Positions 43,719-54,882 of a DNA stretch of 64,000 nt are shown here, piece after piece. Within the stretch, counting starts at the first letter, position 1; the number at the start of each line of letters is the position of its first letter. Made by a program: the position numbers and the translations under genes. The notes under the pieces were generated by a model, which did no database searches, was not told the DNA's origin, and worked only from the letters and a program-made list of their open reading frames with translations. The stretch comes from Macrothele yani (Eukaryota > Arthropoda > Arachnida > Araneae > Macrothelidae): contig CM076996.1 of the NCBI GenBank assembly GCA_039090855.1, positions 43,986,469-44,050,468 of the forward strand. The letters are read 5' to 3'.

Positions 43719-45093
43719 CTATACTGGGCAAATTAATTAGGACAAAGTAAAAAATCACTCTTTTTTCCAAAACTATGCCTTTATATCATTCTATGCCTTG
43801 ATATACACTGATAAATACCTGTATTAGTATGAAGTATGTCCTCCTCTAGCAGAAATGACATCTTGAATTCGTTTTGGCATTGACTCCACTAATTGAGTGC
43901 ACATATTTTTGACTTCATAATCGTGGAACCACACTTTTATAGCATTCATTATCATGCGTTCTTTGGTTGTACAGTCCATTTTACCTATAAACGTCTCTTC
44001 AAAATATTCCACAAGTTTTTTATGTTATTCAAGTCTGGTGAATTTCCAGGCCAATCAAACAAATGAATTTGATTTTCCAGCATGAAATTCTTGATCAATT
44101 TCCAATTGTGACATGGGGCCAAGTCATGTTGAAATGTCCCGTCAAAAGTTTACAAGAATGGAACAATCCTACGTTGTAATATTTCTACTTACTTGGCTGA
44201 ATTCATCATACCTTGAACAGGAACTAAGCTTCCAGTGCCATTTGATGTGAAAAAACCTCCAAACATCTGTTTCAGAGGGTGTTTTACAGTTTGTTTGACA
44301 TGCTCAGGTCTTAAGGGTTCACAGTTGCTTCGTCTAACGACATTTGCTTGGCAACCCTGCACAAATAAATGAGTTTCATACCTAAAAATTACCCTTTTCC
44401 AGTCGTCAGCAGTCCACGATTTATATTTCTTGGCCCATGCTAAACGTTTTATCTTCATTTTCGCATTCAAATATTGTTTTTTCGTTGGTCTTCTTGCCTT
44501 CCGGCCAACTTCCAGATGCCTACGGCGTACAATTGAATCACTGACATCACAACCACTATAAATCTCTTTGAAAGTCAGTGCTTGTTTTGTTTTTTTGGAT
44601 TCATTTTACTATTTTTGATTAGATATTTATCGGTTTGTGGAGTTGTTTTTCGTTTTCTTCCACATTTACCTCTTCTTTTTGGAGATGATGATCCAGATGC
44701 ATTGTATCTCGTAAGCAGTCTTGATACACTTGATTTGCCTACACCAACTGCAGTAGCGATATCTCTCACTGTCATAGAAGTGTGATCCTTCAGAGCAATT
44801 ATTTTTGCACGCTTCCTTTGGGAAATATCCATTTTTCAATACACGAAAGCAACACGTACTCACAGAAAGCAAAAAGTAACATCCACCTGTCACACACGAA
44901 AGCTCACAACTGAAGCTGAAGTGCCTATTTCCTGTTTAAAACCGGTCAAACCACATTCTCACTATAAAGTTTTAACAGTCACACCACCTCACAGCTGATG
45001 AAACCGGTTTACGTGGGTTTCCGACATCAACTGGCGATCACATTACAATTCTGAGAATAAAATAGCTTGTCCCAATTAATTTGCACGGTATAG
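43719..45093 (-). mobile_element. Full-length Tc1 element (1375 bp)
   Basis: TIRs ctatactgggcaaattaatt and, inverted, aattaatttgcacggtatag at the two ends, flanked by TA (43717-43718 and 45094-45095). Confidence 0.88.
43824..44832 (-). pseudogene. Tc1 transposase relic with lost catalytic residues
   Basis: It starts MDISQRKRAKIIALKDHTSM (44832), with VRDIATAVGVGKSSVSRLLT as helix-turn-helix. After a shift come TFKEIYSGCDVSDSIVRRRH and MKIKRLAWAKKYKSWTADDW. The normal SDES motif is FRYETHL, so the first Asp is Tyr. FQHDLAPCHNWKL keeps the second Asp but loses Asn, and SPDLNNIKNLWNIL has Lys for the catalytic Glu. It ends MPKRIQDVISARGGHTSY. Few frameshifts but two of three acidic residues are gone. 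Confidence 0.87.
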
Positions 45094-45364
45094 TATTGAG
45101 AACAGGCCTTGATACAATCTAGAGGCCGGAAACGTCTGTAAAAACAAAAGAACTCACTATCGGAAGATGTGAAAAATAGTTGACACTCTCACGTTAAGAT
45201 AGAATTAAATATATTAATCTGAGTAAAGCCTTGACTAAATGATTTAGTTGCTGTAAATAAGATTTTTATTATTTTTTAAACTACAAGCCAAAACTATCTG
45301 AAATATCTGCTAATAATTTGGAAACTATTCGCGCAGGGCGTACGCGTGTGCGTCTATATTCTGC

Positions 45365-46290
45365 GACTCTGTATTGTTCCCTTCCTCCCGCAAAGCAGTG
45401 GTCAGTTCAGACACAGAAGTTGGACGTGTCATTCGAGCCCGAATCCGAAGTTCAAATTAATCTCAAAGGGCCTCTATAGGATTGAAGTCGGGGCTTTGAG
45501 CTGGTCAATCTAATGCACCCATATCCTGAAACTATGTCGCAATGGAGCGTACTTTATGGTACTGCGCTTTGTCCTTGTGAAAAAAGAATGCCCGTCTTCG
45601 TATAACTGGTAAAGTGTAGGCAGTGGGGCGTTGTCTAAAATATCACGGTTCTTCGTGTCTGTCATGTTTTCATCCACAACTACCAACGGCCCGAGTCCAT
45701 ACCACGAGAAACATCCCCAGACCATGGCACTGCCACCACCAATTAATAGTTAGATCGACACGTTCTGGTAGATACCATTTCCTCGGCATACGCCACATCG
45801 AGCAAGGACCATCGGGTTTAAAACTAGTGTAGCGTGATTCGTCACTCCGTAACATTCATTTCACTGATCTATGGTCCATGGACGATGTGCTTTGCACCAA
45901 GCAAGTCGCTCACTCGAATTCGTACGAGTTATTAACGGCTTGTATGCAGCAGACCCGCCTTGGAAATTTAACTTGTGGAGTTTCTTACGCAAACTCTTAG
46001 TACAAACACTCACCCCTGTTGAATCCTGACATTCTTTGGTGATGATTTGTGCAGAAGAATGATGGTACCCACAGACGACACGTTTCAGATTCCTCTTGTC
46101 CCTTCCCGTCAATTTACTTGGCCTTCCTGAACGTTTCTTGGCATTCGTAAGTCCCTCATTTACTAATAACGTCTTGAACCGTTGGCCGTGTGTGTTGCGA
46201 TTGTTCTGCAATAGCAGGCACTGACAGGTTGCCGATATGGCACCTATAATAAGACCTCGTAGTAACCTCACCACGCGCAGCCATGCCTCA
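45365..46290 (-). pseudogene. Tc1 transposase relic
   Basis: Minus strand from 46274: MVRLLRGLIIGAISATCQCL, KKRSGRPSKLTGRDKRNLKR, VSVCTKSLRKKLHKLNFQGG and AYKPLITRTNSSERLAWCKA, then a stop. The catalytic region follows in other frames: MLRSDESRYTSFKPDG (Asp kept), [32 protein letters not shown] (second Asp block), QDMGALD and AQSPDFNPIEAL. The C-terminus is unclear and terminal repeats were not found. Confidence 0.82.
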
Positions 46291-46889
46291 CGAGTAGACG
46301 ATAAACGACGTCTAAGAAGCTCACCCGCAATTTTTAAAGGAAACCTAACACACGTGATTTATTGGAATGTTCCATTTTTTGTTGCCGAAGGAGGTTGCCT
46401 GGAGACTTTTTTCCACATAGGGTATATTCTGTTTATTTCCATTATCAACAAGGACGTCGCCAAAGAGATGCGGGGGTGGGCTCTAGCCCACCCTGAATAT
46501 TGTCTTGCCCACCCTGCCGCCCACCCAGTTCAAAATGTGTCATATTTCCATTTTTTTAAACTTTAAAATATAATCTGGAATTTGTCAAGGAGCAATGACT
46601 CCGGTGCTTTTCGTCGTATAGCCGTACGTATTTCCCCCTAGAAAATACGTTTTTCCTTCTCCGTAGAAATGTTATCAACATAGTATCCATAAAGCCATGG
46701 AAATTCAGTTGTTCTCCACTCGACCAAATCCTCAATTTAAGCCTTTTCTTCAAGTTAGTATGATCAGGGGCGAATGAAGAGGATGAATAGGAATTCACTG
46801 AGGTCATTATAATTGCTCTACTAATAAGGAGACTAAGCATATATAAATCCGTTTATTAGGGTAGAAAAAAAAACAATAGAGAATAACAA

Positions 46890-46932
46890 TTCTGTTAGCT
46901 TTCACCACCTACGGGAGGCTTCATCAGGAAGC
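46890..46932 (-). ncRNA. Degenerate hammerhead-like motif of a Penelope-like tail
   Basis: Minus strand cctgatgaagcctcccgtag then gtggtgaaagctaacag: CTGATGA, imperfect stem II (gcctcc/ggtggt) and GAAA are present. No pairing stem I is evident. It resembles the tail repeats at 38.4-40.6 kb, without a neighbouring endonuclease. Confidence 0.35.
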
Positions 46933-48070
46933 TGCTTAGTAAACGATAAACATTAAAACAGAAATGTGCAAGTGAATCATACTAACTTCAACATTTCTCC
47001 TCACCCCTAATCCACGAAAACATTTGCTTTAAGGTCTTTCTCCTAGGCATGAAATTTTCTTTTAATCAGGGCGTTTTACTGGTGCTGGTGGCATAGTGTC
47101 ATGTCTATCATACGGGTATGTGACTCTTTGGGTTTTACTAATTTTATTAAAAATGGATGGACGGAACACTAGCAAGAAATGACTCCAAACTTTGGATTCT
47201 TTAGTATTCCAAAAAAGTACAAAAACGTCAACAGTTTCACAGTTCCAAAATTAATGGGTATGTGTCCAGGAGGGGGTGTGGGGAGTGTATTGCGAATACC
47301 TTTGCAGCCTGTTGAAAAAAGGAAAACAAATTCTTTCTACCAGCCTACCCGTCGCTCATCCTGATTTCGAAGTCCCTGACATTTGATGAAACCGCCTTGC
47401 TGATCGGCGACAGCAAACTCACCATATACGGAGATGTAAGACCTATTTTTAATGTTTTTTCAGAAAACTAAACGAAATCTAATTTATTTACCCTTAAAAT
47501 TTTACTTGACATGCAGATTTCATGGGCCATCTTTAACAGTATATCACTTGGCCCTTTTACAATATGTAATTTGTTTAGGGTCTGTTAAAATTTCTTTTAA
47601 TAATCGCTTTAAAACATTGAGTGATTACAGTTTAGTAATATTTCATTAGATTAGAGCTTAGTAATTTACTATTTCAGTACCTACTAAAAATATTTTCTTC
47701 ATTTATTACTTAGCAATATTTCTTTTAGTTATAGTTTAGCAATAATTGATCCATCTATATAAAGTTTCACAATAAAATGCCAATTATCGAGATGTATGAA
47801 AATAGAACTGAAAAAAATAAATAAATAAATAAAACAATTTGAAGACATCACGTGGAAATTCTACACTGTAGAAACTGCCCATGATGTTGAAAAGAAAACG
47901 TAGAAATTAAGATAGGAACGATAGTAAGGTTTACGAGGACAGATGATTTGCGGGAGCTTTTTAATGCCTGCATACCGGAGGAAGTAACATCGTTGAAGAT
48001 GGAGGTCGCGTGTAATGCTAGCGAAAAAAAAAATTGAACTTCCTGTACACATACTTCTGAAGGAGAAATA
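46933..48070. other. No gene recognised
   Basis: Short frames only. A (aaat)n run lies at about 47815-47832. Confidence 0.5.
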
Positions 48071-49085
48071 CACCAATGAGCCACTACATTATGACCACCT
48101 ACCTAATAAGCTGTAGGACCCTCTTTAGCCCGCAAAACAGCGGCCACTCGGCAAGGCATCGATTCGAATAGGTGGCGATAGGGATCCTGGCGTATCTGGT
48201 ACCAAAATATAAACAGCAGGTCCTCCAGTTCCCGTACATTTCGGAGTGGTGGTGATTTAGCGCGGACCCACTTTTCCAAGTCGAACCACAAATATTCGAT
48301 TGGGTTCATGTCAGGTGAATTTGGAGGCCAGGGCATTAACAGAAAGTCCCCAGCATGTTCCTCAAACCATTCCTTGACGATACTCGCAGTGTGGAATGGC
48401 GCATTATCCTGTTGGTAATGTCCATCACCAGCAGGGAACACAGTTGCCATGAATGGGTGAACTTGCTCCGCAACGATATTCAGATACCTAACGGCTGTCA
48501 GCGATTGTACTATTGGGATAATGGGGCCTAAAGTGTTCCAAGAAAACATCACCCACAGCATAACACCGCCGCCGCCGGCCTGTTTCCGCTCAACAGTGTA
48601 TCCAGGTGCCATAGACGTTGGTAATCGGAGTATCCGCGCTCGGCAGTCTACGTGATGCACCATTAATTTTAATTCATCAGAGAAGGTCGCTTTCTTCCAA
48701 TCATCCACGGTCCAATCTCGATTATCTTGGGCTCATTTCATGCGTTGTTGGCGATGACGTGCAGTAAGCTTGGAGACTCAACTGGGTCTTCGGCTACGCA
48801 GGCCTACGCGCAGAAGGCTGCAATGAACTGTGTGCTGTGACACATTGCCCTAATGACCGCTGTTGTAGCTGCGGGTGATTTGTCGCACTGTAGCCCTGCG
48901 GTCGCTGTGAACAATGCGCGACAGTCTCCGCTCCCTCCGGCATCAATGAGATGCGGACGACGGTTCGTCGTTTGGGCATCTGTGCACCACTTTTGATACG
49001 TACTCACCACAGCGGCACGTGAACAACCCGCAAGTCGCGCCGTTTCCGAGATCATAGTTCCGAGTCGCCGTGCTATCACAATTTG
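48071..49085 (-). mobile_element. Tc1 element lacking its right end
   Basis: The left end caccaatgagccactacatt follows TA (48069-48070). The transposase runs to about 49079 and then unrelated sequence begins, without a matching TIR. Confidence 0.75.
48103..49079 (-). pseudogene. Tc1 transposase relic, long open C-terminal part
   Basis: The N-terminal part from 49079 (IARRLGTMISETARLAGCSR, AAVVSTYQKW) breaks after FIAAFCA. The open stretch 48708-48103 (201 codons) reads MDDWKKATFSDELKLMVHHV (Asp kept, S changed to L after DE), GGGGVMLWVMFSWNTLGPII, HYQQDNAPFHTASIVKEWFE (second Asp), NSPDMNPIEYLWFDLEKWV (third residue Glu) and RVAAVLRAKEGPTAY. All three acidic residues survive, while the DNA-binding half is broken. 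Confidence 0.87.
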
Positions 49086-50493
49086 TACTGTATATATTTA
49101 CATGTGTACACATTCTTATGCTGTAATAAAGTACACTTAACTCCAACAGCTAGTCTATGTTTCGTTTAGACGACCCTTATATCATCTGGCCATGAAGTCA
49201 ATTTCCTCTTTCCACGAGTCTTGATTAATTAGTATTCGTAACAAGAACTGTTTTTTTAGAATTCAGTAGCGTACTTAAAACCTTTCTAATACAGTATTAT
49301 CTGCCTCAATCTTTTGGAAAACTGAATTGAGGAAATATACTACTACTGCTTATAGGTGTTATAACGAAGAATTTTAAGCTCTCCAAAAATTACTATAATG
49401 TTGCAAATTGAGTTAGGAAAGGCATCAATGTTATCAGGGCCGTAGCGACCTGGAGGGCAACCGCCCTCCCAGAATGGTCATTCCAGGTGCGCAAATTCAT
49501 TCTCTGAAAGTTGTAAGAAATAGAAATTGTAACCAAAAGAGAAAGTTACACCCTTTAGCATTTTCCTTTTAAAGACTAGTTAGTTCCATCCAGTATTCCA
49601 CACAATTAGCCTGGGTACAAAGGTACACAATCAGCTAGGGTACACTATGAGGTGTGAACATCTCATATCCGTCAAGGGAATTTTCCAAAAGAGTGAATGC
49701 AGGCATAGAAAACAATATGCTGATATGCCTAACGTACATTACCTTTCCGAACGTGTCGTGCTCTGTCGCAGGAAGTTCTTTGAGTGTTTAACTTGGAACG
49801 GAATTTTTCCAAGTCTTACCCCTACAGCTTCTTCCTATTGTTACGTTCACTATCAGATACTCATTCGTTCTGAGCTGACATGTTTTTCGTTCTGCATTTC
49901 TGTGGAGTGTTGTGTTGTCGGCGTTCACATTACGTTTTACTTGGTATTTAAACTTGTGGTTCTTGGGTACTTACCTAGATTTTGCATTTTTAATAAAATT
50001 TTGTCAAAAACCTAAAGTGCGATTTTTGAATGATCACAATACGTACTTTTCTACAACGGCGGTGGGTGAGAAACTAAAACCCAGGTATTATTTGAGTGGA
50101 ACTGGAAGGGGCGTAGTTGTGAACTCGAAGGTGCGTAATTTCAAGTCTCGCCCTCTCAGATAAGAAAAGCTTGCTACGGTCCTGAATGATGCATTTAAAA
50201 AGATTTAATCTACCTATTCTTTAGAAGTGATACATGAAGTATGTAACCAACAACAGAATCGAATATCAACAACCAGAAAAATAACGATGAACTGCACATG
50301 CACACACTCATTTCAACTTGCATAAGTGATCGTCTGTGAATAAAGTAACCTTGTATATATAGAATACACAAGAAACTGTTTCACCCTTACTCCGTCACTG
50401 GTGTGGGAAGACCAGAGTGCCACCCTTGAATTTATAATTGCTATAATGTTGCAAACTGAGATTGGAATATTCCAGCTATTAAATAGTATGTTA
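49086..50493. other. No gene recognised; small GC-rich palindrome
   Basis: ggagggcaaccgccctccc near 49452 is a short hairpin. Open frames of up to 122 codons (49647-50015) show no known domain. Confidence 0.5.
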
Positions 50494-50870
50494 CAAAATA
50501 GTGTAACTATACTAGATATCTGGAATTTCTTGGTGTAGAATAGGAATCAAAGTTTCCAAGCTTTCGCACATCAACCAGATGGCCTTTTCAAGGAAGGCAG
50601 ACAGCAAACTGAGTAATGGAACGCTTCAACAATTTGAACGCGGTGACTTGACTTGACAGTAACGAAGAGATGCTAACGTAAACAGGTATTCAAAGACACG
50701 AGGCGTTGTGCTCCTTCGTATCTCTTCGTTATTGTCAAGTCAAGTCACCGCGTTCAAATTGTTGAAGCGTTTCATTATTCAGTTTGCAGTTAGTTGATTT
50801 TTATATCTTTGTAAGGAACATAACATTTCTATGTTATGTTCCTTACAAAGATATCAAATCAACTAACTAA
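50494..50870. mobile_element. Complex of palindromes sharing the 9.4-kb foldback sequence
   Basis: 50494-50610 repeats the left arm and loop of 9368-9532 (ggaatttcttggtgtagaat, cacatcaaccagatggc). Next, 50601-50670 and 50721-50789 are about 70-bp inverted arms (gcttcaacaatttgaacgcg). Then 50788-50825 and 50832-50868 are 37-38-bp arms around a 6-nt loop (gtaaggaacataaca). No coding content. Confidence 0.82.
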
Positions 50871-51369
50871 CTGATATTCAATACTGTTTGAAATAATGAC
50901 ATCTCGCTCCAACTATTAAGATCATGACGGAACTGAATTACGGTACATGCATGCTTTTTGAAAAGGGAAGAATATTGACTTATCTGTCTTGTCTTGGGCA
51001 GTGGTTCCATGGGTCGTCCAGAGCTGCCATTCTAGGAAAAGGCCTAACAACAGCTTCATCTTCCTTCGGGCTTTCTCTCAAAACGTCCAGCACCGTCCGT
51101 CGTCAGCTCCTTTGACTCCTTTACATTTCTTCTGACTCTGCTCTTTCTACATCTCTTCCCTCCTTTTTACATATCTTCTCTTCGGACTTTTTGATATCTG
51201 ACTCCAGTTCAACTTTTTCTAACCTCTTAAACGTGTACGGTGGAGCAATAAAATTTCATTACCCTATGGGATCGACATGCGGACCCAATCCATCTGTTAT
51301 CATTGGATATAACCTTTAACAAAGGTAAATCGCGTTTCAATACTATTGGTCAGCTCGAATGTGGCTTAC

Positions 51370-51434
51370 CTAGTCTTTGCGGTTCAAATATCCAAGGATC
51401 GCAATTCGCCGTCAAACGAGATAAATCCCTTTCA
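51370..51434 (-). CDS. Candidate host-gene exon (65 bp), unidentified protein
   Basis: Minus strand: acceptor ctcttgtag at 51435-51443, then one frame reading ERDLSRLTANCDPWIFEPQR and L, then donor gtaagcc at 51369-51363. The exon begins by completing a codon with 1 nt and ends with 1 nt of the next. The upstream candidate at 52064-52169 ends with 2 nt, so the phases join. An alternative acceptor 9 nt upstream keeps the frame. A 31-bp stretch at 51263-51293 (DGLGPHVDPIG) could be the next exon but is too short to support. I do not recognise the protein. Confidence 0.4.
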
Positions 51435-52063
51435 CTACAAGAGCTTGTACAAAATGATTAAGTTTGTTTTCGAGACATAGACCTGACTGTCCTGGGGTTC
51501 AAGATGGGCATAAAGTCACTTGCATTTCCTAAAAGCAAATTTGCTACCCCTCATCTGAACGAGAAATCACAGAAAAGCAACTGAACATCAGAAAAAACGA
51601 CCCTCAAAACCTAACCACGTTTTTCTAATAAAGGAATTTTCCTTTGTCTCCTAACCAAAATTCACGCGCATGTTGTGCAAATTTATATTAATCATTTTGC
51701 GTACAACATGGGTGTGCTATAAAAAAATGCTGGCTCACATCCCTTTAACTTTGCTGAATCGTCTTCAGATTACAGGAACGATTTCTCTTCATAATGTCAC
51801 TCATTGGTAACACTGGTGTGTAAATAAAACAAACAAAACAGGAAAAAAATTATGCAATTTTTGAATCTTTGTATACTTGCCATTTCTATAATTGCAAAAT
51901 TACGTGCTGCAACCTGTCTATGAGTTAAACGCGCACAAAGTCAAGAAATGGTTTCAAAGGATGAGAAAATATATGAAGGTTGGCATACATAAGCTTGTAT
52001 CTCAGTAATCATAAGCTGCGGTCGAAGCTTTAGGGAATAAATTACCAAATTGACGATACTCAC

Positions 52064-52169
52064 AAAGTAGCTGTGTCGTAGTCCAGTTCGTCAGCACCCT
52101 CGACATCATGACCTGCCTTGGTTTCCGGGAGAAACATCACGTGACTTGGATGACCAAATGTTCGCCAAC
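52064..52169 (-). CDS. Candidate host-gene exon (106 bp), unidentified protein
   Basis: Minus strand: acceptor ttctattgtag ending at 52170, exon, then the strong donor gtgagtat at 52063. Only one of three frames is open. It reads WRTFGHPSHVMFLPETKAGH then DVEGADELDYDTAT, with 2 nt left at each end. The sequence is more GC-rich and less repetitive than its surroundings and matches none of the transposase families here. The gene is unidentified and any further upstream exons lie outside what I can recognise. Confidence 0.5.
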
Positions 52170-52875
52170 CTACAATAGAACATGAAAATGCATTTTAATT
52201 TCTCTCATACAATGCTTAGAGAAAGAAACACTATTAATTAAACAATACGTAACTCATACGGCCGAAGAATTGTGTCAAATTATGACAGAACACGGAAATG
52301 CATCCATTTTCTGCATTAAAATATTACATCCATGGAGTGAAACTGGCAGGTAGTAAGTTGTTAATCGGAAGCAAAAAGTGACAATTTGGTGAGTAGTGAG
52401 TAGCAAATTGTTAGCAAAAGTTTAAATTCGGCAGGTAGGAAGTTGCAATTTGCTAACAAAAAGCGAAAATTTGCCAGAGGAAAAAAAAACAGCACTATCG
52501 AGCACTACTAGTGCATTTTTCAAAAAAGGCAGTTTTATTTAATTATGTCGGTTCAATTCAAAAGAATGTTTCTTTCCCGGATATTTCCCAAGTAAGGAAT
52601 AGTAAAGATATTTTCTCAGTTAGAATTATTCTTTTTTACAAAAAAGAACCGACCAGAGACATCGTTCTGCGGCGTATATGTCTAATTTATCCTTCATTTT
52701 GACTTTTTGTGTCCTCATGTAAATTTGGTGTCTCTTCGGTAAATATTTTCTGACTTAACGATCATTATTTCACCCTACAAGCTTTTCAAAGTTGGTATTT
52801 TGACAATGGTTCAGTCAATGGTAAATACATCTAGTAGCAAGAGCTGTGTTCTAAGAGCGATAAGACAGAGCTGAT
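52170..52875. other. No gene recognised; possible intron
   Basis: AT-rich, with short repeated words such as aaattgttagcaaaag and aatttgctaacaaaaag at 52380-52470. If the exon at 52064 is real this lies in its upstream intron. Confidence 0.4.
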
Positions 52876-52883
52876 GTTCTGAA

Positions 52884-53980
52884 CAGGGTTGGCATGTTTT
52901 TGCCACAGTGGAAAAAACCACGGTAAAAACCGTCCTGGCAAAAACACGTTTCTGCCAATTTTTTTCACCTGTGCAAAAAAAAAAAAAAAATAAATAAATA
53001 AATAAATAAATAAATAAAAATACATTTTCAATAATTGTTGTTACGTTTGGTTTGTAAATACTAAATAGTTTGAAAAATGCTCATCTAAATAAATATACAA
53101 GAATATTTTTTTTTACTGCTAAACTGAGGATGCACTACAGATCTCCTTTTCTTTGGATTCATTGAAACTGGTTCTGCCTGTGTTTCCTACTCTCAATTGA
53201 CAAGGAAGCTGACACTGAACGATAATGCTTCAGAGGGAATTGAGAGTTGAGATAGGGGATTAAGGGATTAGTAGCAGGCAGAACCAGTTTCAGCTGGTGG
53301 TGTTCAACACTAGAAGTTTCTTCTGCTAAATGAGGTGACACAAACAATCTAATGATCACAATGACATAATGGACCAAAACATAGTACATAATATACGAGA
53401 TTTTAATCTTTATCGTCAAGTCAAAGATCTGCTTCTGCAAAGTTAATATCTCAGCAATGAGCAGAAAGAAATTGCAAGAAAATGGCTGGAAGACATAAAT
53501 TCTGAGTTTCTGCCTTATGCTTTAAAATTTGTTTTAAAAGATAGGCCATTCCCTCTAATGTACTTTTCAGAAATTGTGATAATTTCACTGACTGATGAAA
53601 AATGGTGAACAGTGTATCAGGTGCCTGTGTCCTGCGAGTTCAGCTGCAATTGAAAGGACTTTTTCGAACTTTGCGTTTATTCATTCAAATATTCGAAACA
53701 GACTTAGCGTGGAAACAGCAACAAAACTGTTGTTTTGTTTTGGCATTCTTCAAAAACAAAAACAAGTATAGCATTTTTGTACATCCACAGTGAGGTAAAA
53801 ATTATTAAAACAGGTAACACGAATTCCTTCTCTTTTATTTCATAAGTTTTTCATCTGTTTTTCTATTTAAATATATTTTTTCCAATTTTGCCGGGTTTTT
53901 TTTCATTTTTGCCTGGTTTTTACCAGTTTTTGCCACTGTCCCGGCACAAATACCTTTTGCCGGCAAAGTGACCAACCCTG
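52884..53980 (+). mobile_element. Non-autonomous hAT element with 8-bp TSD
   Basis: The left end cagggttggcatgtttttgc and the right end (complement cagggttggtcactttgccg) are hAT-like TIRs. The octamer gttctgaa flanks both sides (52876-52883 and 53981-53988), the duplication length expected for hAT. The 1097-bp interior keeps only the C-terminal end of a transposase. An 18-bp inverted pair, tgaaactggttctgcctg at 53163 and its complement at 53276, lies inside. Confidence 0.92.
53616..53771 (+). pseudogene. hAT transposase C-terminal dimerisation remnant
   Basis: The frame reads CPASSAAIERTFSNFAFIHS then NIRNRLSVETATKLLFCFGI, ending at TAG 53769-53771. The P-A-S-S-A-A-x-E-R-x-F and R-N-R-L-S-x-E motifs are diagnostic of the hAT dimerisation domain. 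The DDE residues and zinc finger are absent, so mobility would depend on a transposase from elsewhere. Confidence 0.85.
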
Positions 53981-53988
53981 GTTCTGAA

Positions 53989-54882
53989 AGATGTGCGATA
54001 TGAAATATAAGATTGCTCTATGTGGATTATATTTGGTGACGGCAAGCGATAATTGTCAAACTAAAACTAAGAAATAGTAGCTTGAAGTGCTTTCATGTAG
54101 CTTTACAAGTGACGTATTTTTATTTGCCGAATAATGACGTACTGGGAGATATATAATAAAGTGGACTTTGTAAGTACTGATTCATCACTTACCCTGGACC
54201 GTTTATTTAAATGCGTCTAATTAGAGATTTATCAATGCTTAATTAAGATTGTATCTACTTACGATTAAGCAACGATACGAATTTGAATAATAAAGGTTCA
54301 GGAAATTTAAGGCAAGCGACATTTAAGTTCAAGTGAAGTTAAGCCTTAAACTTAGTTCTGCAGTCACTTAAACCCTATTGTTTTACGTTCTCATTTTTGA
54401 GAAAGGAGAAATCCGGATCACTTCTCCTGTGGTTTGGTGAAAATAACGTAGCTCTTTGCTCGTTCCACATTATGTCAGATCTTTATCGCTCAACAACATT
54501 ATACAGAGATAGAGATCTCTTTACTTTTTGTCTTAAATTCCCTTCACATATCTTGAACAATAATTAAATTTGTCACCTCTGTATCTAAGGTTGTTTATCT
54601 GTCTTCCACCTATTCTGGCATCATTGTCAACATCTTCCTGTGCTTGATGCTAGGCATCTTCCTAGCACCATATTTCAGCATGTAGTGATAGCCTCATCCC
54701 CTCAACTCTGACCTCCCTAGCCCAAAATAAGCTCGCTGCGTCTCGGTAATTATAGAAATTTAATTAGGATACCTTTTCATATTTGAACGTTAAATATCAT
54801 GTCTAAAATGCCTGTTTTTACAACGTCAGTTCCATAAAAACTGAGAGTAAAATCACACAAAGTGAAGAAATATAAGTATGTT
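53989..54882. other. No gene recognised
   Basis: AT-rich. Parts of 54120-54390 faintly resemble 59940-60170, so a diverged repeat is possible. Confidence 0.45.

Noticed and set aside
51263..51293. 31-bp microexon following 51370-51434
   Set aside because: Phase fits and a gtaatg donor follows, but a 31-bp frame with a weak acceptor is too little to list as a feature.
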